Source: Phalacrocorax aristotelis
Lineage: Eukaryota > Chordata > Aves > Suliformes > Phalacrocoracidae
Direction: 5' to 3'
NCBI RefSeq assembly: GCF_949628215.1
Contig: NC_134297.1
Coordinates: 2,976,001 to 3,040,000 of the forward strand
Length of the DNA: 64,000 nucleotides
How positions within the stretch are numbered: the stretch's first letter is position 1; the number at the start of each line of letters is the position of its first letter. The position numbers were made by a program, and so were the translations under genes. Under the pieces are notes generated by a model. That model saw nothing but the letters and a program-made list of their open reading frames with translations. It had not been told where the DNA came from and ran no database searches. Shown piece after piece: positions 26,380 to 39,400 of the stretch.

Positions 26380-26560
26380 GCCTTTTAAGGCAGCCAGGAA
26401 ATGATATTAATTTCTCTAATATGTGCAATGCCGTAAATTCTTTTTTTAATTATGATGATCAAAATATTGCTTAAAATTAAAGGCAGCTGCATTTGTTTCT
26501 GACGGATACCATAATTGCAATTGTAAATTGGGAAATGTAATGTTTCCTGGTGCTGCTGTG
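26380..26560. promoter_or_regulatory. Candidate AT-rich conserved-type element
   Basis: The features are a run of T with TTAATTATGATGATCAAAAT, a perfect CAGCTG E-box at 26484-26489 and a 10-base palindrome AATTGCAATT at 26513-26522. They sit in a stretch without repeats or coding potential. The combination resembles vertebrate enhancers bound by homeodomain and bHLH factors. Only cross-species alignment could confirm this. Confidence 0.2.
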
Positions 26561-27544
26561 AGTAACGGTTCTGAAATCATTATAGATAGGTAGATATAAA
26601 TAAACCAAGAGATCTGTGAAAATAGAGCACAAGCAAGCTAAAAGGGTAATTAGCAGAGCGAATAGAAACAGAGGAATCCAGTGCTCAAAAAAAAAATCTA
26701 AAAATTCTGTGGAGTTCTGTGACTGTATCTGTAGTATTTTATTAAAAAAAGAAAATTGCTCTCCAAAAAGGGAGGAAAAAACTCCTGACAGAAAAAGAAT
26801 TAATTTGAACTCTGGATTTACCGTGAAGTTCCTTTGCTGTCTTTTATACCATTCAGAGAAATAAATTCCTTCCCAGGAGATACTCAAATGCAAATGCCAC
26901 AGATAGAGCCCTGTCCCTTTTGCTGTGTCCTACCTTTGGGCTTGACTTGAGCAATGCTTACACATTATACTGACTGCCCTGCTCTTCCCTGGGTATTAGC
27001 AGGTGAAAAGTGAGTGATCCTGCGGCTCTCTCATTGCTGGTGATGAAAAGACAAGTCAGGTCTTTCAAACTAGCACAGAGGAGAATCAGCTGCCTCTTTT
27101 CACCTACTGCTTGTGAAGAGGGAATGTGAAGCTGGGCTTGGGCTCCTTGCCCCAGGGCTATGCCTCATCTGGGAAGCTGTTACCCTCAGGGAGAGGGATG
27201 GAGTGGCTTTACACCCAGGACGTATTTCTATTCCATACAGCTATGGAAGAGCTGAAAGTATTCAGAAAAGCCCTGAAACAGCCAGCAAGGTGCAGTTGAC
27301 CTCTTTTTCTGTAACTGAATGCCCTCCCAAAACATAATGAGCCGATCTGGAATGGATATAAATCCAGAGGAATACACTATGCCTCCGTTCAAGCCATGGG
27401 GTAGAAAGCAAGCAGAACAACAGACACAGTTGCAAAAAGTGTAGCTTGTAAAAAGTGTGGCTTGTATTTGCCCTAGCCAATACCATTATATTTAGACTGT
27501 AGATGAAAGAGAGGAAAAGGTAAAACTAAGCTTAAAGCCTTGGC

Positions 27545-27566
27545 TCTTTTCTTTTTTTTTTCTTTT
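27545..27566. repeat. Short pyrimidine (T-rich) run
   Basis: Twenty-two consecutive pyrimidines, mostly T with three C (CTTTTCTTTTTTTTTTTCTT pattern). It is a low-complexity tract and not obviously the tail of a retroposed sequence. Confidence 0.7.
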
Positions 27567-30500
27567 AGGGAAAAGAAAAATAAAGGTTTTCTGCTACTGA
27601 GGCCCTGACAACTGGAAAATAGCCAGCTTAACAGCAACATTTATCAGTAGACCCTGAGATATAACAAGCAATCACACTCCAGCTGGTTTATCATCAATAA
27701 GCAGGGGTGGAATATTAGTAACAATTTTGTAGGTTTTAGAAAGTGAACACTGAAAAAAGAACAGTTGCAAATTGGAGACCTCAGGCTGGATTTCCTGGTC
27801 CGCTAAACTCACTTGTTCAACAGCTCCAGGTGGTGTTGCCATGTAACTACATCATGAGAGCCATACTGGAAATTGTGGACTGAACTGACAACTCATTGAG
27901 TAGATAAACAGATGGAAATGGGAAAGCAGTCAACAGCTGTCCAAGCCCCTAGAACATCCCCAGATAGAAAGAAGCTATCACTGGACCAGCTGACCCTAGG
28001 GCTGGAATTGTTCCTAGAACAGGCAGAATGAGCAGGACACAGAGATCAAACACTGTCCTGAAGATACTTGCTAGAGATAAAATTAGAAGCACAGGGAACT
28101 GCAAAAAACTGTGGAGCTCTGGTGCTCTGGGGCAGACCAAACCTGACTTTTACAGTTATGCCCACAAAATTTGCAAGCACAAGTAGAGCTAAAATCATTT
28201 AACATCTGCTGAAGAAATACATGTTCTTGTATGTGTAAGAAGACCCTTTGACCTTAACTGAAGCAAAACCAGGCACCAGAATTTGACTAGCCAGGCAAAA
28301 TTCCAAGAAAAGCCAGACCATCCCATTAAGTTGATTACCAAGAAACACTTTCCCTCTACTGGGGGCAGGCAGAGAAGCCTAGAGACTTCTCAGGGTTCAT
28401 TAGAGAAATGGGGATCATTATTTTCCTTTTTCAGCTCATAGAATCACATCCTGAAAGGGTCTTTTGGCAGCTAGAAACGAACTTAACAAGGACACTGACC
28501 AATTGAAGAGCCGTTGTGGATTCTATAAACAGTATTGATTTTCACATTCACAAAGAAATGAATTAGATACCAGTTGTATATGAACTAAGCTGTTGTCTCT
28601 TGTACACAGTGTGTCTTACTACCTGTGTGAATAGAAGTAGGTCTGCAAAACACTGGGTGCCCTCAAGGGAAAAAAAGGTTGAGGAGGGAGGGAGTACAGC
28701 TGTGGGATTAAAAAGGTTGTCTCCAGTCTAAGTCCTCTGCTATTGTCAGCAAGCACCTTAGGGAAGGCTGCTGCTCAACTAATCAGGCGGCTGTATAAAA
28801 CCATAGGGAAACAGACTTAAACTCCATGATTGCCATGGTGTTGATGTACGTCCTAGCTAAAGGGGACCAGAAGAGAGAGAAAGTGGTCAGTACCAAGTGA
28901 ATAATGTGAAACCGGACTCCCCTCTGCTTCACGGGACTTTTCACTTGCACAAATCCAACTGCATATTTATTCTTGTGCTTGACAAATGACAAATTAGACA
29001 TGTAGGCATCGAGAATCACTATCATCTCTGTGCAAGTCACAATGACCTTTCCCTTCCAGACCTTCAAAACTACCATTCAGGGCAGTCATCCATCTCTGGG
29101 AGACAGAGGGATGCAGAGGTCCTTGCGAATGGACAGGATACCAGTGCTGTGTCCCCTCCTGTGTTGGCCACATTTGACAAGGGCAGACCTGAGAACCATG
29201 ACAAATGACATGACCCATCTCATAAAGCTCTATCTCATACTCTAATCTTCATCACCACCATCACCAAGAAGAGCTCAGACACTGAATCCAGGGCTAGTTT
29301 AATCTTCTGCAGGCCTGTAATGACTCTGAACCCTCTGTCTAACGTCACTCAGCATGACTGCTTAATTGCAGTAATTATGGAGCGTGGTAGAAGCCTGCAC
29401 AGATTGAAGGAGGCACTGCACTCAGGAAATGGATTCTCTGTCAGTCGGGTCCATTAGGAGGTCAGCCTGCCTGTCACTTCCATCTCTTGTGGCAGCCTAT
29501 GCTCACGTCTGGGAGTTTGGGAGGCCTGTCTGAAACATGGTGGGCTGGACCCCGTGTCCTAGGCAGGAGACGTGCATCTTCTCTTCTTTCTTCCTTCCTT
29601 CCCTGCCATTCCCAGGGCTGCTTTTACACTCAAAGATCAGGCCCAGTGAAAGACCACTCCTGGCTACTCTTTAGAAGAAGACAAGGACAGTGCTTGTTAG
29701 AGAGGTGTTCCCGGGGGAGATGGTGGCAGCAAGGGCTCCTCTCCTACCATCACCCTCCATGAGAATGGAAATGCTTATCATAGCTTTACCAGTGAGTCAC
29801 AGGGAGTCTACGTGGGACTTTACAGCTGGCTTAGCCCTCCGCCCCAAGAGAAAGCATACGGAGAACCAACACAGAGGAGATATCAGCAGGATACCATTAC
29901 TCCCACCCCAAATGCATAAGCCAGGATGGCCTTTCCAGTCAATGGCACGTTGAGGGAGTGATTAAAGCTTGCCCTCAAAATAGGTGGAGAAGCATCTCAT
30001 TCCTGACTATGACCAGCCACCTGACCAGGTCGCCTTAGGTCAAATAGCGTAAATCCTCTCTGCCCTGTTCTATGAGTGGCTTCTGCAGGCTTGCAGCACC
30101 TCCGTACCAGATGTGAAGCCAGACCTCCCGAGCACTGGTGCAAACCTTTCCCCACACCACTAAACACGTTCTTCTCAGTCCTGATCCACCCTGGCATGTA
30201 GCCCGCCTGCAAGTATTCCCTTGGCTGCTCTCACTCTGCTAGTCACACCTGATCTTCCCTGAACTGTAACAAAACACATTTCACGCTGGGCCTGCACCAG
30301 GGGTGCTGACCTTTCCAGTCCTCGTGTGGTTCAGAAACACCTTCCCTGCTTGGTGTGATACCCTGTAGGAGCACACAAGACTTTGTTCACACTTCAACAG
30401 GCGACACTGAGCGTGGCCAAGGGACATGGATTAGAACCTGCCCCCAGCCAGGACAGAAATAATCCTGGCCCCACACCACTGCACTGAGGAAGAACTCTGG

Positions 30501-33500
30501 CTCTGAGTTAATGAACCATAAATTCCAGCTTAATGAGTTTTATACTGAGGAGAATAATTAATGTAATTAGTACTGATATGAAAATGATGGTACTTGAGCC
30601 TGGATTACAAGGGGGAGGGGAATCTGGGGGTGGGAGGAAGGTTGGAGAAATTTCATTCCGTCTATGGTGCTATTCACCCAGAGGAACAGGGCTGGATGCA
30701 TTCTTGGCAGGCTTTAAAACCTCACCTCCCATCCACCTCAGAGGGAAAGAAAATAGAGTATGACAGTATAACAAAAAAGAGATCAGGCATCCCTGTTTGC
30801 AGCAGAGATGTGGAATCTTTAATGCAGCTCTTTCCTGTGCTGTCCTTTAATTTGCAGCTCCCCCACTCCACTCCACTCCGTACTTGTGGTGTATCATCTG
30901 CCGTCCATGGTGCCTATTTTTTGCTTCTGTATGAAAAGCTCTTTATAAAGGATAAAACAATAGCTTTTTAGCTATATAAGTGTTTTGATATGTTTTATAT
31001 ATTTAGTGCCATCCAAGAGGCAGTAATACTGATATTTTAGTTTTATACAAATAGATCAATAAATAAATTTCTACATACACATAAAGTGACGCAGCAGTAG
31101 GTATTGTGTTCTGAGTAAGGCACTGATCATTATACATTCAGCGCTGGAGAAAGAGACCTCAAAACTCATCTTAAGTGCTGACCTGCTTGCACATCTGATA
31201 ACTGTGGGGAAATAAAAAAGCAGGAATGGATGTGTTGCACAGCACCTCTGTTTGAGCGGGCATCTTTCCTGCCTTATCTGTGCAGTGTCTCCGATACTAG
31301 CCTGGGTGTTTGTGTGCATTTTCAACTCAGATGAACAAAGCTCTAGCTGAGCAGTGGTGGGACTCTCCATGCAAATGATACCTGTGTTATAAACTGCCAT
31401 GCAGGAGGTAAATCCAGATTCTTTTCCCCTGTTCAGAAAGTACATACAGTCCTGGGGGGAGATGCCACATTCCAGAAATACAGCATAAACTTGTCTGTCT
31501 TCATGCAAAGGGAGGGTAGCATTGCCAGCAGTCTGCTTTCACCATCCTGCACTAGTGCTTGCATCTGCATACTATCCTGGGCCACACTGGCCCTGAGGAT
31601 GAGTTGTGGCTCTCCTCGAACCATTCTGAGAAACAACCAAGAGAAACTCGAGTTCTCAGGAAAATGTGCCATGGTCATGACAGCTTACCTCATGCAATCC
31701 AATAAACACATACCTGGTAATGACCAGCCTTGGCTGCTGCTAACACAGGCTGTATTCAACCCACTGACTGCAAGACAGAGACCCTCTTACCCTCCCTTCG
31801 TGACCCCCCACCCAGCCCTCTGCCATTTGCTGGCCCAGATCTGTGGCTACATTTTTCCGAAATGTCTTTATCCAGAGGCAGAGGCTCTATCCTTGTGCAG
31901 TGGAGCTTTTTTATTAAAAAATATCCTGGGGATTTTTCATTCTCAGGGTTAGTGGCTTGTGCTAAAAATTCTGTAATGGTGTATTGATCAAATGTGTCTG
32001 ATAGGGCACCTCCTAAGTAAGCATGAGCTGCATGTTCAGCTGGACCGGACTGACGCCCCCACATGTGCACACATGCTTGCACATGCACGCGCCAATGTGT
32101 CTGTCTGCCTATAGCTCTTCCGCCCACTGCGGGGTGTTGGCATGCTCACCAGGGCAGGCAGGCACAAGGGCAGGGGTCTGCCTGTTCAGCAAGGCGAACC
32201 CATAGAAGCAGATTGCCAGGCTCACACATAACTCCCTGCAAAGCCCGTGCAGCCTCCTCTTAGAGCAAGCAGTGCCTGGAAGGAGGAAAGGCAGGATTCT
32301 GGCTGGGAAGCCCTCATCCTGCAGCCTACTGGCCTCTCCTCTTCCTGCCATGGATCCCAGACTAAGCCTGAGCTGCTGAGGCTGTGGAAGCGTGCAGCCA
32401 GGCTGGGGCTGTGCCACCAGCACCATGGTCACCTGTCCCTGGGGTCCTGCCCACAGTCATAGGGCTGCAGAGGAACCCCCACCCCAGACAGGAGCACCTT
32501 CCCCAGACCACTTGCTTCTCTCTTTTTTAACCAGAGGACCTCCTTTAAAGACAGGTTTTTCTTCTCTTGCCTGTTTCTTCTGTGAATCCAGCTATTGCTA
32601 ATCCCAGATTAACCATGGAGCACTTCCCACCAGCTGGTGCAGGGCCTGGTCCTGCCCGACCAAGGTACATTTCATCGCCATGTGCTGCTGGTGAGGAAAC
32701 ATCCAGGACACTAGCGTTTGCCTGCTCACTGCACCATGATTCATGGGTGCCAGCAAAGCATGTAATTAAGCCGGAGCAGAGGAGCAGTCTCCTTCCCCCT
32801 GCATTATGGTTGGGGCAGAGGGGTATCTGGGCCCTCCGTCCCTCTCAGAGAATGTACACACAGCACACCAGAGCGCAACAGGGGCTGCCTAGCAGTCCCT
32901 TGCAGCAAAGGCAGCTGCAATGCATTTGTTGTCTTAAAATATTTTTCAGTGTCCACCTTCATATGGAACCAGAAGCATTGATTGCCTGCAGAAGGAAATC
33001 AGGGCACTTGCAAGAGAAACGGGCTAGAGAGGAGTGGGCCTTGGGGGTGACTTCACCTGTATCTTCTCTAAATAGCTGCTCACCCAGAGGATCGTCTGTT
33101 TGTGACTCTGAATCTACTCCACCCACCTACATAGGGAGGCTGGGAGGAGGCTTCCCCAAAAGGTAACAAGTAAAACAAATGAAGTGAAAGAGGCATCTCT
33201 CATAGAGCATTTGGGCATCATAATTATGTTTGTATTGCTCCAATGGCAGAGCTATAGTAGTAATGTGCACCAGGCATCACCTTGCAGGTCACCTGAACAC
33301 TGCTTCTCTGTTTACATTTAAGTCCCATGTCCCCGCCCGTGCTACAGACAGTGAAGGATGCAACAAGAAAGGTGGTTAACCTAGTCCTGAGGACAGCCTT
33401 CCCGAACAGGCAGAACTCAGCCAGTAAGTCCTGGGGCCCAGTGTGAAGGCAGGAGTGCACGTGTGTGTCTGTACATTTTGGGGTGTGAATGTGCGAGGAA

Positions 33501-36428
33501 GATGGATGTAGCGAACAACTCAGGAAGGAGTCAGCACTGGGAGAAAGGAAGAGATCAAGCACCTCTCACAAGTTTCACAGCTATGAGAGAAGTTTTACAA
33601 CTCTTCTGTTCACTTTTATTTAAGTTCTGTGATCAGTCTTTTCCATCGGCAAGAGCTCTTGTGTCAGTGCCACCAATATATGGACCAGAAATTATGGCAT
33701 TTCACCCCAGTAACAGGAAGAATAGCTCATGTCTCCCACCAGTAAGACACAGAATAAAACACCAGTTCCTCCCTCCCACTACTAGCCCACTGGATGCATG
33801 ACCACACTGCACCAGTTTCCAGTTCAACCTGTTCAGCAATCTCCACCCAACAATGTTACTGGATGGCTCTGTTCCCGGAGAAGGGATCTTTTAAAATCAG
33901 TTTCCACCATGGCATGAGAACACCTCTCACTAGCATTGCTGCAGAAGGATTTCTGTGCCTGCAAGGTCACCGCAGACATAGGTAGCCTTATCATAGAGCA
34001 AAGCCAGTGTTAAGCCTGTGGCAACAGGTGCAGCAAAGTTTGGAAACAGCCATTAGGCAAAGATTGTGCAACTGTACGGAAAGGGAGAGAGGAATAAGAG
34101 CCCTGAATCAGAACCATTTCTTAATGCAGCTTTGTAAAACCAAAATGATGGACCTGAATCTCACCATCTCTTTCTTCAGGGGTTTTCCCCCTTTTCCTAG
34201 GGTACAAAGGAATTTGGTGGTGTGCGGAGACTCTCTTTTGCCATTTTTTTGAGACCAACCTTGTTCTTAAGAAGAGAGAACATTAAGAGGCAAAGAGAAC
34301 CAAGACATTCCTAAGCTTAACATATGTGCTGGCATAAGTCAAACTACTGCTTTGAATTTAGGATTTTCTTGGTTTTTCACTTTCTAAGGAAGATGGAAAT
34401 ACTTCTGCTTTGCTGAAAAGCACAGTAAAACTATTCGTGGCAGTCGTCTTTAGGCAGCTCAAATTCAAATCTGCACAAGGCAACTAGAGTTTCTCTGTAA
34501 TGCCACAGTCTGTATCTCTGCCTTCCCCTTCCTCATCAAAGCATTGTTCCTCCAGCCGTGGGCAGCAGAGAAAACTACCTGCAACATGTTCTCTGCCTCC
34601 TCTGGCCAAGAACCATTTTATCTAGCTTGTTTCCCTATGTATTTGAAAACCTGATCATATTCCACTTTTCATTTAAATTCTTAGATCTTTTTGAAACTGC
34701 ATCAGGTGAAGGCTCCAAATCAAATCTACTTTAATTGCTGCTGTGCAGACAGCATCCTGCTATTACAGGCATGAGAATAGGGAAGCATGTAATTGACTTC
34801 TGCTTGCTTTTTCTCCCTGGTCAGTGGCGTTGGGTTGATTCCAGGATGTCAGAAACCCCTGGGTTTTCCAGCACCTCGTTACGTTTCCAAAGAGAGTGAC
34901 TAAAGGCAGATTTGGCAGACTCCAAAGCATGGTTCCCTTGCTGGGTTGAATGTGGTAGCTGTGACTTCAGTTCAGAGCACAGCCAATTTCCAGCTCTGTG
35001 GTAACCAGAAAGTACCCCAAGGTATGTTGACTAAAAAACAAGAGAGGTAAATACATTATATGAATCAAGACATGTAGCACTTGAGTCTTTTGGTGTAAGG
35101 AAGTGACTGGCTGAATTCTCTGGAGTCTGGCAGAGGAAATGTGAATCCAAATGACTTAAAAAGGGTTCCATCAGTCAAGACCAAAAGAATGGTATTGGAA
35201 AAGTTGTTTCATACTCTACGGCTATGTCTATAGTCCTCTGACCCTCCGGGAATGAGAGCGCTCCATGCTCTAGCACATATGAAAGCTGCTATGCCTGTTA
35301 GAGGTACTGGCCATTTCAGCTTGGACAAGAAATACATCAGTGCCCTTTCATCCACACCAAGCCACGCAGAGCAGGTCACCCAGCTGATACAACAACCTGT
35401 CACTCTAGTGGGAAACCACCTCCCAGCAGGAACCACCTCCCCACATTGTGCAGCCATTTCCTACCACAGAGATGAGATCTTGTCCTTGCGACCAGCTACC
35501 ATGCTGTCTCCACAAAGCACAAAGTGGCAACGTGCACCGGAGAAGCAGGGGAAGAGGGGTGGAAAAAGTTGGTTTTCCAAGGGTGTGTTGTATGTTATGC
35601 AAGGGCCCAGCGGGATCAGTGTGTGTGGCATCATCCTCACACAGTGCAGACTGTACTAACTGAAGTATAAACTTCTCTCTTATATACAGATCTATATTAT
35701 TATTATATTAGCCTGCAGGGAATCCACGAGGTAGTGTGAACACAGATGTGCTTCTCTGTGGAGGAAGAGGGAAAAGCAGGGTGAGTCTGGAGGCTGCTTT
35801 AGGTGATAGGAGCACAGAAAGTGCATAGAACAACTATAGCTCTTTAGATTCAGATATACAAAAATAAAACGGTGCCTTGGTCTGTGTGGCATGGCAGGAG
35901 CAGGGCTAGTATCATCCAACATGGTATTCATACCTCCTCTTATGGGGAGGCTTTCATCTTGACGGTAGTTTCACTTCTTATTTGTACAAGTAGCACTGAA
36001 ACATTGTTTGGTGTCTGGGCAGCAGGATAATGATGTGGTCCCCATCTCTCCCTCCCACACGCACTTTGCTCAAACATCCTTACGGTTTCCAGAGTGACGT
36101 TAAGTGTGCAATGTCTGCAGAATGCCAAATACCCAACCCGAGACAAAGGAAAGTAAATGCCCATTGGCCGAGAAGGATTATCCCCTTGTTCAGAATTGTC
36201 CCAGCTGCCATCTCCTCTATGCCATACCTGGGTGAAGCAGATGAAAGTTATCCTTGAAACCAAGCCATTATATTCGATGTTCATACCTCTTCTTTGCTTT
36301 TACATACATTTAAGCGTATATCTATAATTGTTTTTTGTCTAATACAGGTGAATACAAATGCGACGTGAAGATAAATTCCCTTTTCTAAAACACTTTGTGG
36401 TCACAGGAATGTACATGTTTGGATTTAA

Positions 36429-36440
36429 ACACACACACAC
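36429..36440. repeat. Short AC dinucleotide run
   Basis: Six uninterrupted AC units. This is too short to be a highly variable microsatellite, but it is the longest perfect dinucleotide run I noticed. Confidence 0.8.
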
Positions 36441-39400
36441 TTTCCAATAGCAAAAAATTTGTAGCCCCAAACCTAAGATGCTTTTAAAAAAGTTAAAAGG
36501 CCAGATTCCTCTATTGGCTTTTATCCTTCATTAGGAGCAAGAAGATTACCTGAAATCATGATTTCTTCTTTATATTCTGCCTGAGTTCATTTTAAAATTC
36601 CAATCAACAGATGCAAGGAAGAGAGGGGGGAAAAGCTAGTGGGGGGTCATGTTAGGCTTTGAAAAGGAAAATTAGAGAGAGAATGTTTTTCTTTCTAATT
36701 TTTTTCCCCCTTGGGTTTCAGGTTATAAGACAGCTATTTAAAGGATGCTTTCTCCAAATGTGTTGGCTTCAAAATATGTCCCCATGCCATCTGGATTTAA
36801 AAGAGTCAATCCAAGAGATTGGGAGTGGGAGCAGGAGAGAAAAAGGACAGAAACAAAACCCCTAAACCAAGCGTTTTTCTCTGTTCTTGGGTTGGTTTTC
36901 AGCATCTTTCATTATTAGCATCTTATTATTTTGTCCAGCAATCTTGACTGTTTAGCTCTTCACAACAGTGATTTCCTATCCCCACTGCCAAGGGGGAAAC
37001 AAATTTCTCCAAAGGAGGGAAAAAAAAAGATACAGCCTCAGATTTAAGCACTGGCTGTGCTGTAAAACTTCACACAAGCTGGAACAAGGGCTGTGAAAAT
37101 CCACACCCAGCTACTTTGGTGCACAGTGTAGAAATTGACACAAGGGAACCTACGGACATTTAATCAGGTTGGACACATCCCATCCAATACAGGGCAGCTG
37201 TCACCCACATACACATGCATACACATAGCCAGCTTAATACAGGAGGGCCAGGATGAGAAAAGAAGTGAGTACTGAATGAGACGTGGGCAAAGGCAGAGTG
37301 TTCCCTTGAGCATTAGCAAGCCAGGCAGATACTTAACCTAATCATGTCAATTACAATTGCACCAAAATTTAGAAATCAATAAATAAAATAGGCAATGGCA
37401 AAGGGGGGATCTAAAAGGCCTCGGTTTTTGAGCAACAGGATCAGGAGAAGTGAAAAACATTAGCTTCTTCATTTTGCTCTGTTGACACTTTAAACATACT
37501 GTTCCTTAGGACAGATGTAAGGAGCCCGGGAACCGGGAGTTGGGCAGCAGAAGGAGATGTCAGAATGATGAAGATAAAGATCTTGTGGGAGGTCTGACAA
37601 GGGGGTATAGACATGAGGGATCTTCTCCAGATATCGATCTTCATGTGAGTAACAGTGGTTCAGGTAATCACTCGCATTCGATATCTCTGAGTGACACTTT
37701 CCAAAGTTCTGTAAGTAGAGACAAAAGTCAATGGGTGAAAACTCTGGGATCATTGGCCATAAAACATACAACTCTTCAGTTCCTTGCTGAGACACACATA
37801 TAACAAATAGGATGGAAAATTAAACAGTTCTGCTTATGGCTTCAGAAAAATAGAAACTCAGGTGCTAAATCCTCACATTTCAAAATTTTTGTCTCACTTC
37901 CCAAAATATCCATATTGCTGATGAATATGTATAGATTTTGCATCGTTTGCCCCTTGTCTGTAAACACTCTGCCTCTCTGGATAAAATAAGCAGTCGCCTA
38001 AGAAAGAACAGGGTTTTTTCAGTCTTCCTAGCTCTCCCACACCTGAGGTTTGAAATAGCAGTGCTTCTATGCATCATTAATCTAATCCAGGCTCATTCTT
38101 TTTTATTTAAAGGGCACATATGTCTGACCAGGGGCTTTGGAGGCAAAATAGGTTATTGTGTCTAATGTTTACCTAGTAGATAGGAGTGCATGTACTAAGC
38201 TTTACCTGTGTGAGCAGTTCCACTGAAAGCCCTGGGGCCAGTTTTGTAAGTCAAATCAACTACAGAGAATCTAAAACACTTCCAAGATCTAGACTGCTCT
38301 GCGGTCCCATGATCTTCCCTCTGATGGAGTGTATTCTTATGGATGCTTTGCAAAATCTGATTATTCTTCTTTAAGTGCCAAATGAAAGGAAAACCCCTCG
38401 GAGTCCAAAGTACTTTGATGTCTATTGAGATAATTTTGCAGAGGTGTAGCAAGCAATACTGTAGAAACACTGCTTGTTCGAATGCAAAAATCGCAGAGTC
38501 TCTTTTTCTCCCAGAAAGCTCCATGCAAACAGCAGCAACTGGAAGAGAGACCCCCGCCCCACCCCCGCTTATCCTGGTGTGCCTGCAGGGGACGCTTCTG
38601 TAAGCCCACAGGAGGGCAGAGCTTTTCCACAGCCCAGGAATCTGGCTCCCCAGAGGGTGGCAGCAGATGGGAAGGATTCCTCCCTGCTCACAGACCCTTT
38701 CCTCAGGTTTGAAGCCCTGCAAGATGACCCAAGCAGGAGGGACATCTAGCGAGGACAGTGCTTTTTGTCTTTAAAAACAACCCATATTCATAGGCTCTCA
38801 CCAAGGGCTAATCTCTTCTCTAAGAGAGAGCAAATGCACTGGCAATCACCTTTTATGCCTGTGGTTTGAACTGGGGCTGGTTGTAGCAAGTAACTTGCCC
38901 TTGAGCCCTTCCTTGTTCTCTTTCAAAATACCAGAAACAGTCTGTTTAGTGGAAAGGACAGGATTTGACCCTGAGGAGAAAATGCCTGAAGGAACAGAAC
39001 AATCTACTCTGCTCATGTGCTGCCGGTTCCTGGATAAATATTTCACCAGGATGCTTTAAAAGATCATATAGAAAACAAAGCATCGACAATAACGTATTGA
39101 TGGTTCAGACTGCTAGAAGAGACAACAAGCAAGTTGGAGGGCTGCACAGTCTTAACACAGTTTCAGGAACAATCTCACTAAGAGCAATGAAGGCCACTAG
39201 AGGACAGAAAGTTTGTCTGAGCACCAGTAAAACAGCAGCAATGCTAAGGTCAATGTGATTTTCATTTCCCTTTTCTTGGCAAAACTGTACATCCCACCAC
39301 TTAAGCTTTTAAAAGTCAGTGAACTCACTGGGCCAGATAGCAAAGAAAAATAGGCTCTAAGCCCCTTCTATTTAGAATTGCTGTGTTGGTATCTGAAATT

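Noticed and set aside
28438..28480. CATAGAATCACATCCTGAAA, resembling the start of a minus-strand CR1 tail
   Set aside because: Only the first ~10 bases fit, and the following CR1 blocks are missing, so it is probably a coincidence.
29246..29270. Short CACCAC/ATCACC trinucleotide-like run
   Set aside because: Too short and impure to call a repeat.
32567..33166. Longest open frame in the window (199 codons, plus)
   Set aside because: No recognisable domain, chance-like composition, no signal peptide, no partner exons with matching phase, and it lies in gene-poor flank. A frame of this length is expected by chance in 64 kb read in six frames.
38195..38722. 175-codon minus-strand open frame
   Set aside because: Low-complexity, Cys/Ser/Arg-mixed translation with no domain; overlapping plus-strand frames are equally open, which indicates chance.
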